In this document: positions 26,832 to 35,778 of the stretch, piece by piece
How the letters are laid out: each line of letters starts with the position of its first letter
How positions within the stretch are numbered: the stretch's first letter is position 1
Assembly (NCBI GenBank): GCA_030041255.1
Contig: JASHOF010000012.1
Location: 152,657 to 216,656 of the forward strand
Source of the DNA: Acetobacteraceae bacterium
Lineage (GTDB): Bacteria; Pseudomonadota; Alphaproteobacteria; Acetobacterales; Acetobacteraceae
DNA length: 64,000 bases
Reading direction: 5' to 3'
Notes under the pieces: generated by a model
The model's database searches: none
The model's input: the letters and a program-made list of their open reading frames with translations, nothing else
Told to the model about the DNA's origin: nothing
Position numbers and translations under genes: made by a program

Positions 26832-27272
26832 TCAGTGTTGCGGTTCGATCTTGATCGCTTTCAGCTCCTCGTCGTTGGCGGTGAGTTCATTCGGACCCGA
26901 GGCATAGCCGTTCACTGCGAGGAAGTACGCCATCAGGTCGAGATATTGAGTCTTTGTCAGGCTGCCCGGGGCGGTCAGCGGCATGTGGGTGGACATGAAG
27001 TGGTAGAAGTATTCGGCGGTGACCTGCTGAAACTGCGAAACGCTCAGGAATTCTTTGCCCGCGAGGGCAGGACCCACTCCGCCTTGCAGATGATCGCCGT
27101 GGCAGATCGCGCAGGTCTGGTTGAAGATGGCCCGCCCCGCTGCTGCTTGCGCTTTCGTATAGTCGCCTTTTGGTGGAGGGGGATTTCCTTGCGCAAACGC
27201 GGCTGCCGATGCGCTCGGAAGGAGAAGACCCACGGCCAGGACGGTTAGCAGTCCCTTTACACACGACAGCAT
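26832..27272 (-). CDS. Periplasmic class I cytochrome c, partner of the PQQ dehydrogenase
   Basis: 146 aa from the ATG at 27272. Signal peptide (VKGLLTVLAVGLLLPSASA then AFAQ), one haem site CAICH near residue 55, GVGPALAG after it, and methionines around THMPLTAPGS as the sixth ligand. Upstream in-frame codons to 27440 lack conservation and a start context. First gene of a two-gene unit with the PQQ dehydrogenase, so it is its probable electron acceptor. A TTGACA/TAACGA promoter lies 140 bases upstream. Confidence 0.88.
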   Translation of the reverse strand: MLSCVKGLLTVLAVGLLLPSASAAAFAQGNPPPPKGDYTKAQAAAGRAIFNQTCAICHGDHLQGGVGPALAGKEFLSVSQFQQVTAEYFYHFMSTHMPLTAPGSLTKTQYLDLMAYFLAVNGYASGPNELTANDEELKAIKIEPQH

Positions 27273-27411
27273 CCTCAGTCTCGCCGACCCCCCCGTTGCC
27301 GTTCCCCTGCAAAATCCAGATTTCGAAATACTTGCAAAACCAATCGAACCAGGTCTGGAAACGGTGCTGTCTTGCAAAGCCGCCAAATCCGCGCGCCAGC
27401 ATTCTTTGCCG

Positions 27412-27440
27412 TCGTTACGGCACAAAGTCCAGCCTGTCAA
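27412..27440 (-). promoter_or_regulatory. Predicted promoter of cytochrome c-PQQ dehydrogenase operon
   Basis: Reading the minus strand: TTGACA (27440-27435), 17-base spacer, TAACGA (27417-27412). The last six spacer bases (GTGCCG) and the spacing are shared with the iorA upstream region at 30620-30648. The -35 is perfect; the -10 is moderate. Confidence 0.6.
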
Positions 27441-27561
27441 CCCGCGGTCTAAGCGTCGTCTGTGCAGTTGTGCAGCAATTTATGCAGCAGAGCCGGTCGT
27501 GCCAAGCGGCCGGGGGCTGCGGCCCGCTCCGGAGTCAGGGCAGCGGTCCGCAGCCGGCATT

Positions 27562-27595
27562 GCCGCGCGCGCCTCCCGTCGGAGGCGCGCGCGGC
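27562..27595 (-). terminator. Strong hairpin after iorB, likely terminator
   Basis: A perfect 15-bp GC stem (GCCGCGCGCGCCTCC at 27562-27576 and its complement at 27581-27595) with a 4-base loop, seven bases beyond the iorB stop. No T-run follows on the minus strand, so it may act as a Rho-assisted terminator or mRNA-stabilising end. Confidence 0.55.
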
Positions 27596-27601
27596 TTCAG
27601 T

Positions 27602-29923
27602 TCAGGTTGCGAGTTGGTTGCCGATCGGCAGGTTCCGAATGCGCTTGCCGGTGGCGGCGAAGATCGCATTGCAGAGCGCCGGGGCGAACGGAGCAAGGGG
27701 CGGCTCGCCGACGCCGCTCGAGGGGATGTTCAAATCGGCCGGCACGATGTGCACGCCGACCTTGAGCGGCACCTCGGTGATGCGCGCCAGCAGGAAGTCG
27801 TGGAAGTTGCTCTGCTGGGCGCGTCCGTTCTTGAAGGTCATCTCCGAGTTCTTGGCAAGCGCGGTGCCCATGACCGCGCCGCCTTCGCAAAGCGCGCGGA
27901 TTCGTTCCGGATTGATATAGAACCCGCAATCGATGGCGGTTTCCACGCGCGGGATGCTGAGGTTGCCCTTATCGTCCACCGCGACCTCCACGGCGGTGGC
28001 GATGTAGCTCAGGAAGCAGCGGTGCCCGGCCACGCCGAGACCGTGCCCTTTCGGCAGGCTGCGGCCCCAGCCGATCTTGTCGGTGGCAATTTCGACGACG
28101 CGGCTGAGCCGCCCGGTCTCGATCGGCCACGTCTCGACCGGATCTCCATAGTTCCAGAAGTCCTTGACCCCGCGGAAGGTGCGCGGGTCGAGGGTGCGCG
28201 CCGGCCCGATCATCTCGAGCAGCATGTCGCGCTGGTCGCGCCCGAGCGCGGCGGCGATCTCCCCCACCATCGACTGGATCGCGAAGGCGTGCGGGATGTT
28301 CGAGACGACACGGAACCACCCGATGCGGACATGCGCCTTGGCGGCCGGGTTCTCGCAGCGCAAGTTCGGGATATCGAACGGATTGTCGACAACTCCCATG
28401 CCGAGCTCGATCGGCGACTGGTGATCGTAGTCGTTCTTGAACGTGCTCATCAGGCTTGGCGCGCAGGTGCGATGCCGCCAGGCGACGACCTTGCCGTCCT
28501 TGTCCACGCCGGCATCGATGCGTTCCACCGAGACGGTGTGGTAGGTGTCGTGCTGAAGGTCGTCCTCGCGCGTCCAGACGACCTTGATCGGCTGACCGGT
28601 CGCCTTGGAGAGCAAGGCTGCCTCGATCACATAATCATAACAGGACTTGCGTCCGAACGCCCCACCCATCAGCAACGGGTAGATCGTGACGTTTTCGCGG
28701 GCGATGCCGAGCGCCTTGGCGACGTCGGTCTGGCAGTCGCCCGGCCACTGGCATGAGACGTAGGCCACGCACTTGCCGTCGGCGACATGCGCGGTGGCGG
28801 TCGGCGGCTCCATGCTGGCATGCGCCAGATGCGGCAGGTAGTAGGTCGCCGAGATCACCTTGGCGGCGGACTTGAGGGCCCCCTCGGCATCGCCGTCATC
28901 GCGCACGACGAGGCCGGGCTTGGTGACCGCCTCTTCCATCTGGGCCCTGTAGGCGACGGAATCGTAGGAGGCGTTCGGCCCGTCGTCCCAGACCACCTTG
29001 AGCTTCTCGCGCCCCTTGATCGCGGAGCCGGTACTGCGGGCGATCACCGCAACGCCGCCAAGCGGCTGGAATGCCAGGGGGAACGGCGAGGTCGCGAGGG
29101 TGACGACCTTCTCCACACCCGGCACCTTGAGGGTTTCGCTGGCATCGTAGGAGACGACCTTGCCGCCGACCACCGGCGGGTGGGCGATGACGGCGAATTT
29201 CATGCCGGGCATTTTGGCGTCGAGCCCGTAGGTCGCCTTGCCCATCGTGATGTCGCGCAGATCGACGATCTGAATCGCGCCGGTGCCGATATAGCGGAAA
29301 TCGCGCGGATCCTTGAAACGAAGCGCTTCGACGGGCGGCACCGCCAGCGCGCTCGCGGCCTTGGCGAGTGCGCCATAGCCCACGACTTCGCTGGTGACGA
29401 GATTCACCACCTCGTGGTTCTGGGCCCGCACGGAGCTGACATCGATCTCCCAGCGGGCGGCGGCGGCCTGCTCGAGCATCATGCGCATCGCAGCGCCGCA
29501 TTGGCGCATCGGCCAGAAAAAATGGCGCACGCTGCGCGAGCCGTCGGTGTCCTGGTTGCCGTACTTGATGTTGTCCCCGGGAGCCTGCTCGACGCGCACC
29601 TGCGACCAGTCGGCCTCCATCTCGTCGGCAACGACCATCGGCAGGCTGGTGCGAATGCCGGTGCCCATCTCGGCACGGCTGGCGAGGATCGTGACGACCC
29701 CCGAGGAATCGATGGCGATGAAGACATGCGGGTTGTTGACCGTGCCGCCGGTCATCAGGTCGGCCCCGGTCTTCCAGGCCGAGGCGGCCCGCGCGGCGCC
29801 GGGAAGGAAGCTGGTTCCGATCACCAGCGTGCCGGCCGAGACGAGGCCCTTCAGCACGAAACGCCGGCTCAGGTTAACGACCGTACCCGGCTGGATCAGA
29901 GCGGATTCGAACATGTGGGTCAT
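27602..29923 (-). CDS. iorB: Molybdopterin-binding large subunit of an aldehyde/isoquinoline oxidoreductase (IorB-like, periplasmic)
   Basis: 773 aa. Tat-type N-terminus (SRRFVLKGLVSAGTLVIG, cleavage near AARA), then xanthine-dehydrogenase-family Mo-cofactor domains: RAEMGTGIRTSLPMVVADE, GGAFGRKSCYDYVIEAA, and the C-terminal GVGEPPLAPFAPALCNAIFA, whose glutamate is the catalytic base. Such enzymes hydroxylate N-heterocycles or oxidise aldehydes. With the adjacent [2Fe-2S] subunit and a nearby periplasmic alcohol dehydrogenase sharing a promoter layout, a role as aldehyde oxidase after the PQQ enzyme is plausible. It starts 3 bases after the iorA stop. Confidence 0.88.
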   Translation of the reverse strand: MTHMFESALIQPGTVVNLSRRFVLKGLVSAGTLVIGTSFLPGAARAASAWKTGADLMTGGTVNNPHVFIAIDSSGVVTILASRAEMGTGIRTSLPMVVADEMEADWSQVRVEQAPGDNIKYGNQDTDGSRSVRHFFWPMRQCGAAMRMMLEQAAAARWEIDVSSVRAQNHEVVNLVTSEVVGYGALAKAASALAVPPVEALRFKDPRDFRYIGTGAIQIVDLRDITMGKATYGLDAKMPGMKFAVIAHPPVVGGKVVSYDASETLKVPGVEKVVTLATSPFPLAFQPLGGVAVIARSTGSAIKGREKLKVVWDDGPNASYDSVAYRAQMEEAVTKPGLVVRDDGDAEGALKSAAKVISATYYLPHLAHASMEPPTATAHVADGKCVAYVSCQWPGDCQTDVAKALGIARENVTIYPLLMGGAFGRKSCYDYVIEAALLSKATGQPIKVVWTREDDLQHDTYHTVSVERIDAGVDKDGKVVAWRHRTCAPSLMSTFKNDYDHQSPIELGMGVVDNPFDIPNLRCENPAAKAHVRIGWFRVVSNIPHAFAIQSMVGEIAAALGRDQRDMLLEMIGPARTLDPRTFRGVKDFWNYGDPVETWPIETGRLSRVVEIATDKIGWGRSLPKGHGLGVAGHRCFLSYIATAVEVAVDDKGNLSIPRVETAIDCGFYINPERIRALCEGGAVMGTALAKNSEMTFKNGRAQQSNFHDFLLARITEVPLKVGVHIVPADLNIPSSGVGEPPLAPFAPALCNAIFAATGKRIRNLPIGNQLAT

Positions 29924-29926
29924 GGC

Positions 29927-30385
29927 TCAGACTCCCGCCGTGGCAAGCAGGATTGCTTCGTTGATTCGCTGGTAGCAGCCGCAGCGGCAGATATTGCCGT
30001 TCATGGCGGTCAGGATCTCGTCCTGGCTCGGTTTCGGCGTTTTTGCCAGAAGAGCAGCCGCATTCATGATCTGCCCGGCGTGACAGTAGCCGCACTGCGG
30101 TGCGCTGGCCTCCCGCCAGGCGACCTGCACCGGATGATTGCCGTTGCCGGTGGGGTCGAGCCCCTCGATCGTCACCACCTCCTTCCCGCTCGCCTGCTCG
30201 GCCGTGAGCAGGCAGGAGCGGGCAGCGGCACCATCGATATGCACCGTGCAGGCACCGCACAGCCCGATGCCACAGCCGAACTTGGTCCCGGTGAGGCCGA
30301 GTTCGTCCCTGAGCACCCAGAGCAGCGGTACTGAGGGGTCTCCATCATAACTGTAAGTTCGTCCATTGACCTGAAGCGTGACCAT
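29927..30385 (-). CDS. iorA: [2Fe-2S] small subunit of the molybdenum hydroxylase (IorA-like)
   Basis: 152 aa from the ATG at 30385 with TCGGAGGGAACT upstream. The N-terminal plant-type ferredoxin domain has [15 protein letters not shown] plus a fourth Cys in RSC; the C-terminal four-helix [2Fe-2S] domain has [10 protein letters not shown] and CRCGCYQRI. Passes electrons from the Mo site of IorB. Without a signal peptide, it probably travels with the Tat-exported IorB. The 5' untranslated region is about 230 bases with a hairpin at 30411-30433. Confidence 0.92.
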   Translation of the reverse strand: MVTLQVNGRTYSYDGDPSVPLLWVLRDELGLTGTKFGCGIGLCGACTVHIDGAAARSCLLTAEQASGKEVVTIEGLDPTGNGNHPVQVAWREASAPQCGYCHAGQIMNAAALLAKTPKPSQDEILTAMNGNICRCGCYQRINEAILLATAGV

Positions 30386-30410
30386 AGTTCCCTCCGAGCG
30401 AAAGGCTTGC

Positions 30411-30433
30411 GCGGCTGGAACCAAGCCAGCCGC
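30411..30433 (-). promoter_or_regulatory. Leader hairpin upstream of iorA
   Basis: GCGGCTGG (30411-30418) pairs with CCAGCCGC (30426-30433) around a 7-base loop, 26 bases before the iorA start and just upstream of its ribosome-binding site. The homologous leader in the decayed copy (24930-24954) retains and strengthens the stem, so it has been kept by descent. A regulatory role is possible but unproven. Confidence 0.45.
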
Positions 30434-30619
30434 TCGATGACACAGCAACTCCCCCGCGCTTCGCTTGGCCGGAATAGTGCGCGGGGTGACGGCGAAGGGC
30501 GCGGTTTTGTCGCGGAGGTCGAGGCCGGGAATCCGAGATACGGATGTTGCTTCCGTAGGGCGCACTCCCTTCCGCCGCGACCGTAACAAGCGACCGGCCG
30601 TCTCCTTCATTACTTCACA

Positions 30620-30648
30620 TTGTTACGGCACGCAGTGCGGCAGGTCAA
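30620..30648 (-). promoter_or_regulatory. Predicted promoter of iorAB
   Basis: Minus strand: TTGACC (30648-30643), 17-base spacer ending GTGCCG, TAACAA (30625-30620). Same architecture and partly the same bases as the promoter at 27412-27440, suggesting common control. It leaves a leader of about 230 bases before iorA. Confidence 0.55.
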
Positions 30649-30746
30649 CCAGCAGATGGCGGCGGCCGGTTCCGGAACCGTGGCCTTGCGACCTGCCGGC
30701 GCGAAAGTGCGACCAAGGCCAGTGGGTTCGCTCGAAGGTCAATCAT

Positions 30747-31370
30747 TCAGGTGCGGGGCTTTGCTGCCACGAGGTCGATGAGGGCGGACAGTCCGTCGTG
30801 GCCGCTGCCCTCGTGGATCACCGAGTCATGCGCTTGCAAGCGGAGAATGGCGAGGTCGGAAAAGGCCTCGCGCAGAAGCGATTCGGTATAAAGGTTCCCG
30901 GGTGTGGAAGGACCGCCGGTTCCATAGGCGACCTGCTCCGGACGGTAGCCCTGGAGCAGGAGCAGGCCGCCCGGCTTCAGGGCTATTTTCATCCGCTCGA
31001 AGATGCGGGCGCGCTCAGGCGGGTCGAAGACCTGCATGAAGACGCCGACCAGGAGATCGAATTTTCCCAGCGGCCAGTCCCAGTGGTTGAGATCGGCGAG
31101 GATCGTCTTGATGGCGACACCGAAGCGGGCGGCGAGCCGTTTGGCTTTCGCAATGCCGACCGGGGAAAAATCGACGCTCGTCACCGAGAGGCCCTGGCGG
31201 GCGAGCCAGACCCCGTTACGCCCTTCGCCGTCAGCGAGCACAAGTGCTTTCCAGCCGGGGCGGAGGCGCTTCGTTTCGGCGAGGAGGAAGGCGTTCGGCG
31301 CCGTGCCAAAAAGATAGTCTTCCGAGTTGTAACGGGTATTCCAGCGGGCGAGGTGGGGATCTTCGCTCAT
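30747..31370 (-). CDS. SAM-dependent methyltransferase (TehB/thiopurine-type class I)
   Basis: 207 aa. Class I Rossmann methyltransferase: ALVLADGEGRNGVWLA is motif I (the usual G-x-G-x-G is reduced to DGEGRN, as in TehB-like proteins), VTSVDFSPVGIAKA is motif II, and ADLNHWDWPLGKFDLLVGVFMQ motif IV. The start ATG overlaps the rppH stop (ATGA), so it is translationally coupled at the end of the ctpA-rppH run. TehB-like proteins are linked to tellurite or thiol-compound methylation; the substrate here is unknown. Confidence 0.82.
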   Translation of the reverse strand: MSEDPHLARWNTRYNSEDYLFGTAPNAFLLAETKRLRPGWKALVLADGEGRNGVWLARQGLSVTSVDFSPVGIAKAKRLAARFGVAIKTILADLNHWDWPLGKFDLLVGVFMQVFDPPERARIFERMKIALKPGGLLLLQGYRPEQVAYGTGGPSTPGNLYTESLLREAFSDLAILRLQAHDSVIHEGSGHDGLSALIDLVAAKPRT

Positions 31371-31879
31371 GCACCAGGCTCGGAGACGGCGAAACGGGCG
31401 AAGGAGATGACGAGGGTTTCGTAGATCGACCGTTTGAAGCTGGCGGCGAGGGCGGGAAGCTCCGGGAGGGGGGTCCAGCGCCAGGCGTCGAACTCGGGAT
31501 GCGGGTCGCGGTCGAGCCGGATGTCGCGATCGACGCCAAGGAAGCGAAGCGCGAACCAGCGCTGGCGCTGGCCGCGATAATGCCCGCCGAGTGCGATGCC
31601 AAGCAGTTCCGGCGGCAGGTCGTAGGTGAGCCAGTCCGGATGCTCCCCGACGACGCGGAAGCGATCGGTGCCGATCTCCTCGGCGAGTTCGCGCAGCACG
31701 GCGAGGCGTGGCTCTTCGTTCCCATCAATCCCGCCCTGCGGAAGCTGCCAGCCGCCGGGGGCGCCTTCGGCGTTGGGCAGATCGGCGCGGCGGGCGACCA
31801 GGACGAGCCCGGCGCGGTTGAACAACACCGCGCCCACATTCGGGCGCAAGGGCAGCGATTCGGATTCGGGACGGCTCAT
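31367..31879 (-). CDS. rppH: RNA pyrophosphohydrolase (Nudix)
   Basis: 170 aa from the ATG at 31879. Nudix box GGIDGNEEPRLAVLRELAEE in the standard spacing, preceded by RPNVGAVLFNRAG and WQLPQGG, the RppH-type start. The C-terminal half has the conserved QRQRWFALRFLG block. Removes pyrophosphate from the 5' end of mRNA, triggering RNase E decay. Follows the divergent polysaccharide deacetylase gene by one base and overlaps the methyltransferase start; ctpA-yibQ-rppH order is common in alphaproteobacteria. Confidence 0.92.
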   Translation of the reverse strand: MSRPESESLPLRPNVGAVLFNRAGLVLVARRADLPNAEGAPGGWQLPQGGIDGNEEPRLAVLRELAEEIGTDRFRVVGEHPDWLTYDLPPELLGIALGGHYRGQRQRWFALRFLGVDRDIRLDRDPHPEFDAWRWTPLPELPALAASFKRSIYETLVISFARFAVSEPGA

Positions 31880-31880
31880 T

Positions 31881-32942
31881 TCATGGCCTGGCGGGTTTGG
31901 CGGGTGGGGCGGGATGATGGATGAGAACCGTGATCGGGGCGAGCACGAAGCCGGCATCGGGCAACGTTTCGGCCCAGTCGGTAATGAGCTCGACCGTGCG
32001 TGGACCAGGCCAGCCGACGAGGCCGACGGCGCTTTGATGCGCGCGGGCGATCGCTTCGAGCTTCCGGAGGTTGGCCTTGATCGTCGGCTCGATGGGTGGC
32101 TGGTCGATGATGATGTCAACCGTCCTGCCGCTGGCGAGAGCGGGATCGGGCTTGCCGGGACGCGGGTCGATGTAGAGCAGACCGCGCGCGGCAAGCCGGC
32201 GCTCGAGGGTGGCGAGCAGGTCGGGTGCGGCGGCGAAGCGTTCGCCGTAGAGGCCGTCCATGGCGCCGGTCGCGCCGACATAGCCCTCGATCCGCGACAG
32301 CGCCCAGTCGAGGTGGCGAAGGTTCTTCCCCGCTGCGGCGCCGACCAGGAGCGACTCATCTCCGGCATCGTTGAGGGGAAAACCCTCCGGTTCGAGCGGC
32401 AGGGAGATGAGGAATTCGTGCCCCTTGCTGCGGGCGAGGCTGAGCAGGTCGGCCGGGTCGGGGGCGTAGGGGGAGAAGGCGAGAGTGACGGCACCGGGCA
32501 GGTTTTCGATGGCGGTCCGGCTCTCCTCGTTGGAGAGCCCGATGCCGGCGATCAGGAGCCCGATGCGGGGTCGCGGATCGGATTGGTTGAAGCTGCCGGC
32601 GTAGGCCACCATGGGGGTGAGGCCGTCGGCGCCGACGCGAGGCAGGAGGGCCTTGGGGTCCTCGGGGGAGGGTTCGAGCAGGGCGGGGTTCGGAGGCGCA
32701 ATCGGGCGGCTCGGCTGCGGCGGGATCGGATGCTGAGGCGGCGCCGGTGTGGTGGGGGTGGCGGCAGCCTCGGCGACAGCGGCGGCCGCGTGCAGGATTG
32801 GCTTTTTGGGTGGGGTCGGCGGCGGGCCAAGCCATTGCAGCACCGCCGCGCCACCACCGAGCACGATCACGAGCGCGGTCCAGAAGCGTGCGAGCGCGCG
32901 GGCGGCAGCGGAAGGTGCTGCCGCCGCGCCCCGATGCGCCAC
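31881..32942 (-). CDS. Divergent polysaccharide deacetylase family protein (YibQ-like)
   Basis: 353 aa starting with GTG at 32942, two bases after the ctpA stop. Signal-anchor helix at residues 18-40, a proline/alanine-rich linker to about residue 120, then the divergent deacetylase domain with RIGLLIAGIGLSNEE (where the family usually has IDDxG, here IAGIG), FSPYAP, HEFLISLPLEP, and GAMDGLYGERF. The catalytic aspartate pair at the start of the domain is replaced by alanine/glycine, so it may be non-catalytic. Likely periplasmic and linked to the cell envelope like its neighbours ctpA and envC. Confidence 0.8.
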   Translation of the reverse strand: MAHRGAAAAPSAAARALARFWTALVIVLGGGAAVLQWLGPPPTPPKKPILHAAAAVAEAAATPTTPAPPQHPIPPQPSRPIAPPNPALLEPSPEDPKALLPRVGADGLTPMVAYAGSFNQSDPRPRIGLLIAGIGLSNEESRTAIENLPGAVTLAFSPYAPDPADLLSLARSKGHEFLISLPLEPEGFPLNDAGDESLLVGAAAGKNLRHLDWALSRIEGYVGATGAMDGLYGERFAAAPDLLATLERRLAARGLLYIDPRPGKPDPALASGRTVDIIIDQPPIEPTIKANLRKLEAIARAHQSAVGLVGWPGPRTVELITDWAETLPDAGFVLAPITVLIHHPAPPAKPARP

Positions 32943-32944
32943 GC

Positions 32945-34354
32945 TCAGCGGGTCGTAGCGGTGTTCTGCGCCGCCATTGCCTGCGCGACCTTCAGCGCCT
33001 GCTGCAACTGGAAATCGGTGGCGGGGTTGGCGGGATCGAAGGCGGGCCAGCCGACCGGCGGCTTGGCCGGGATTTCCTTTACGACCGGCGGCAGATCGGT
33101 ACGCGTCGGCGGCGGCGAGCTGGTCGGAACGCCACCGGTATTGGAGAGCGTGTTGTTGAGGTCGGTCTCGTGCTCCGGCCCGAATTGCGGTTCCTCGGTA
33201 CGGGATTCGGCGACCTTGACGTCAGGAATGATGCCGAGACCCTGGATCGAACGCCCGGACGGCGTGTAGTAGCGGGCCGTCGTGAGGCGGATCGCACCGT
33301 TGTCGCCGGGCAGGGGAATCACGGTCTGCACCGAGCCTTTGCCGAAGGTCCGCTCGCCGAGAATGACCGCGCGGCGGTTGTCCTGCAACGCGCCGGAGAC
33401 GATCTCGGCGGCGGAGGCGGTGCCATCATTGACGAGCACGACGAGCGGCGCGTTGCCGATCGTGTCGTTGCCGGCGGAGGCATCCCAACGCTGGTCGTCG
33501 GAAGCGTGGCGGCCGCGTGTGGAGACGATCTCGCCCTCAGGCATGAAATCGTTGGCCACCGCGACGGCCTGGTCGAGCAGCCCGCCCGGATTGTTGCGCA
33601 GATCGAGAACGTAGCCCTTGATCGCGCCGTGCGATTGCTGCTTCAGGCTGGCGATCGCCTTGCGGATTCCGGCACTTGCCGTCTCGTCGAATTCCGCAAG
33701 ACGGATATAGGCGATATTGCCGAACAGCTTCTGATGCACGATCTGGATGTGCACGACTTCGCGCGTCAGTTTGACCTCGATCGGCGTGTCGACGCCTTCG
33801 CGCTTGATGGTGAGGGTGATCGTACTGCCCGGCGGGCCGCGCATACGGTTGACGGCAGTGTTGAGCGAGAGGCCCTGAACGGTCTTGCCGTCGAGGGCGA
33901 CGATCAGGTCGCCCGACTTGATACCGGCCTTGGCCGCCGGCGTGCCGTCGATCGGGGTGACCACCTTGATGAAACCCTGCGCATCCTCGGTCACCTCGAG
34001 GCCAAGGCCGCCGAACTGGCCGTTGGTCTGCACCTGCATGTCCTTGTACTGGGACGGGTCCATATAGTCGCTATGCGGATCGAGCCCGCTCAGCATGCCA
34101 TTGAGGGCATTGTAGATCAGCGTCTTCGAGGTGACCGGGTCGACGTAATCGGCGCGGACGCGCTCGAACACGTCGCCGAAGAGGCTGAGCAGGCGATAGG
34201 TATCGCTCTGATCGGAGGTATCCTCGTTCTGGGCGAGGGCCGAGGGAATGCCGAGGCCCGGACCGAGAATGTGGGTGAGGAGCCCTGCTGCCGGCAGCGC
34301 CGCCAGCCCCGCCGCGAACGCGCCACTCACGAGCAAACCGTTGCGAAACTTCAT
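32945..34354 (-). CDS. ctpA: Carboxy-terminal processing protease (S41 family)
   Basis: 469 aa from the ATG at 34354. Signal peptide to about residue 42 (PSALAQ). N-terminal helical part with LNGMLSGLDPHSDYMD, PDZ domain around GFIKVVTPIDGTPAAKAGIK, then the S41 core with LDLRNNPGGLLDQA, catalytic serine in VNDGTASAAEIVSG and lysine in ERTFGKGSVQT. Periplasmic tail-specific protease acting on envelope proteins and, in other species, on peptidoglycan hydrolase levels. It lies downstream of gpmI and envC on the same strand. Confidence 0.95.
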   Translation of the reverse strand: MKFRNGLLVSGAFAAGLAALPAAGLLTHILGPGLGIPSALAQNEDTSDQSDTYRLLSLFGDVFERVRADYVDPVTSKTLIYNALNGMLSGLDPHSDYMDPSQYKDMQVQTNGQFGGLGLEVTEDAQGFIKVVTPIDGTPAAKAGIKSGDLIVALDGKTVQGLSLNTAVNRMRGPPGSTITLTIKREGVDTPIEVKLTREVVHIQIVHQKLFGNIAYIRLAEFDETASAGIRKAIASLKQQSHGAIKGYVLDLRNNPGGLLDQAVAVANDFMPEGEIVSTRGRHASDDQRWDASAGNDTIGNAPLVVLVNDGTASAAEIVSGALQDNRRAVILGERTFGKGSVQTVIPLPGDNGAIRLTTARYYTPSGRSIQGLGIIPDVKVAESRTEEPQFGPEHETDLNNTLSNTGGVPTSSPPPTRTDLPPVVKEIPAKPPVGWPAFDPANPATDFQLQQALKVAQAMAAQNTATTR

Positions 34355-34458
34355 TATTCCAATCCTTCCCTGGCGCCGTTCGCCAGCCGGGCGCCTCGAT
34401 TCGCGGCCGCAGCGTCGGATCGGGCGGACCATAACATAGAGTGCGATTGCCGCGCCTC

Positions 34459-35778
34459 CTATCCCCGACCGCGCAACCACGGCAACGGGTTTATGACCTC
34501 CCGCCCGCGATGCAACTCAAGATAGAGGGTCGGGCGCGGTCCTGGCGAGCCCGGATCCCATTCCGCCATGACGCCCAGGGCCTGCCCCGCAACGACCGCG
34601 GCGCCAGCGGCGACGAGCAGGGTCTGCATGCCGGCGAGGACGAAGCGATAGCCGCCACCGCAATCGAGGATCACCAGGCGACCATAGCTGCGGAAGGGGG
34701 CGGCGAATTCGACGCTGCCGGCGCAAGGCGCGAGCACGTGGGCGCCGGGGGCCGTCTGGTAGCGGATACCGGCGGCGGGGCCGGCGGGAGTGGGCGCCCC
34801 GTAGCCGCTGACGAGCACGCCGGCGACCGGCGCGCCGGTGGCGTGGGGTGGTGGTGCGGGGGGCGTCTCGGGAAGGGGCGGAGGGGGAATTGCGGGGCGT
34901 GCGAGGGCGAGCTGCTCACGCTGGCGGGCCAAGGCGGCCTGCTGGGCCGCCCGGGCCGCACGGGCGGCCTCCGCCTGGCGGGTGGCCTCGGCGATGGCGG
35001 CGATCGCACCTTCGAGTGTCTTCGCCTGTGCCGCGGCGGATGCGGCGGCCGCTTCGGCGGCGGCCTGCTGGCCCATCGCGGCCTGTTCGACGCTGCGGGT
35101 AGCAGCGATCTCCTGGTCGAGTTGCGCCGCTTCAGCCGCCTGCTCGGCCTCGGCGGCCTTCAGTTTTGTCTTCGCCGCCGCGATCTTCGCGGCGAGTTCG
35201 TCGACACCCTTCTCTTCCGCGCGCAGGGCCTTGGCCTCGCGCTCGAATCCGGCGGCGATCGCCTGCAAAACCAGCACTCCGCGCAGGGCATCTTCGGGCG
35301 CGGCAGGAACAGCCAGCAGCGTGGCAGCAGGATACATCGAAAGCTGCTCCAGCACGGGAAGCAAGGGGGTGAATTCCCGTACCCGGCGCGCCAGCCGCGC
35401 GCGGGCCCGCGCGCGCTGACGGCCGAGCTGATCGAGCTTCAGGGCGACCTCCTCGGTTGCGCTCTCGGCCATCCGGAGGCGAAGGGTGATGGTAGCGCGA
35501 GCCTGGTCGAGCTTCGCGCGCTCTCTGGCCGCGGCGGAGGCCGCCTGGGCCGCGGCCTTCGCCGCAGCCATCGCCTGCCGCTGCGCTTCTTCGGCGCCTT
35601 GCAGGGCTTGGCGGGCAGCCGCAGCCGCGGCGGGTTCGGAGGGCGGCGCTGCGGGAAGCGGCGGCAGCGGCAGTCCGGTGGGGGCGGCGGGCGGGCCTGG
35701 AACGGTCGTCGGCCCGGGCGGAGCCGGCGGACCAGCGGCGGCAAGCAGGACAAGGCTAGCTGCGAGCAGGCTCCGCAT
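34459..35778 (-). CDS. envC: Murein hydrolase activator EnvC-like (degenerate LytM/M23)
   Basis: 439 aa. Signal peptide (MRSLLAASLVLLAAAGPPAP), a proline-rich segment to about residue 50, a long alanine/glutamate-rich coiled coil to about 310, and a C-terminal LytM fold (VLVSGYGAPTPAGPAAGIRY to NPLPWLRGRG). The metal ligands of active M23 peptidases are missing: the HxxxD site reads GIRYQTAP and the HxH site reads LYLELH. This matches EnvC, which activates cell-wall amidases rather than cutting itself. The start overlaps the gpmI stop by 23 bases. Confidence 0.85.
   Translation of the reverse strand: MRSLLAASLVLLAAAGPPAPPGPTTVPGPPAAPTGLPLPPLPAAPPSEPAAAAAARQALQGAEEAQRQAMAAAKAAAQAASAAARERAKLDQARATITLRLRMAESATEEVALKLDQLGRQRARARARLARRVREFTPLLPVLEQLSMYPAATLLAVPAAPEDALRGVLVLQAIAAGFEREAKALRAEEKGVDELAAKIAAAKTKLKAAEAEQAAEAAQLDQEIAATRSVEQAAMGQQAAAEAAAASAAAQAKTLEGAIAAIAEATRQAEAARAARAAQQAALARQREQLALARPAIPPPPLPETPPAPPPHATGAPVAGVLVSGYGAPTPAGPAAGIRYQTAPGAHVLAPCAGSVEFAAPFRSYGRLVILDCGGGYRFVLAGMQTLLVAAGAAVVAGQALGVMAEWDPGSPGPRPTLYLELHRGREVINPLPWLRGRG

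Noticed and set aside
34520..35700. Alanine-rich plus-strand frames opposite envC
   Set aside because: Mirror of the envC coiled coil; no start context and no family features.
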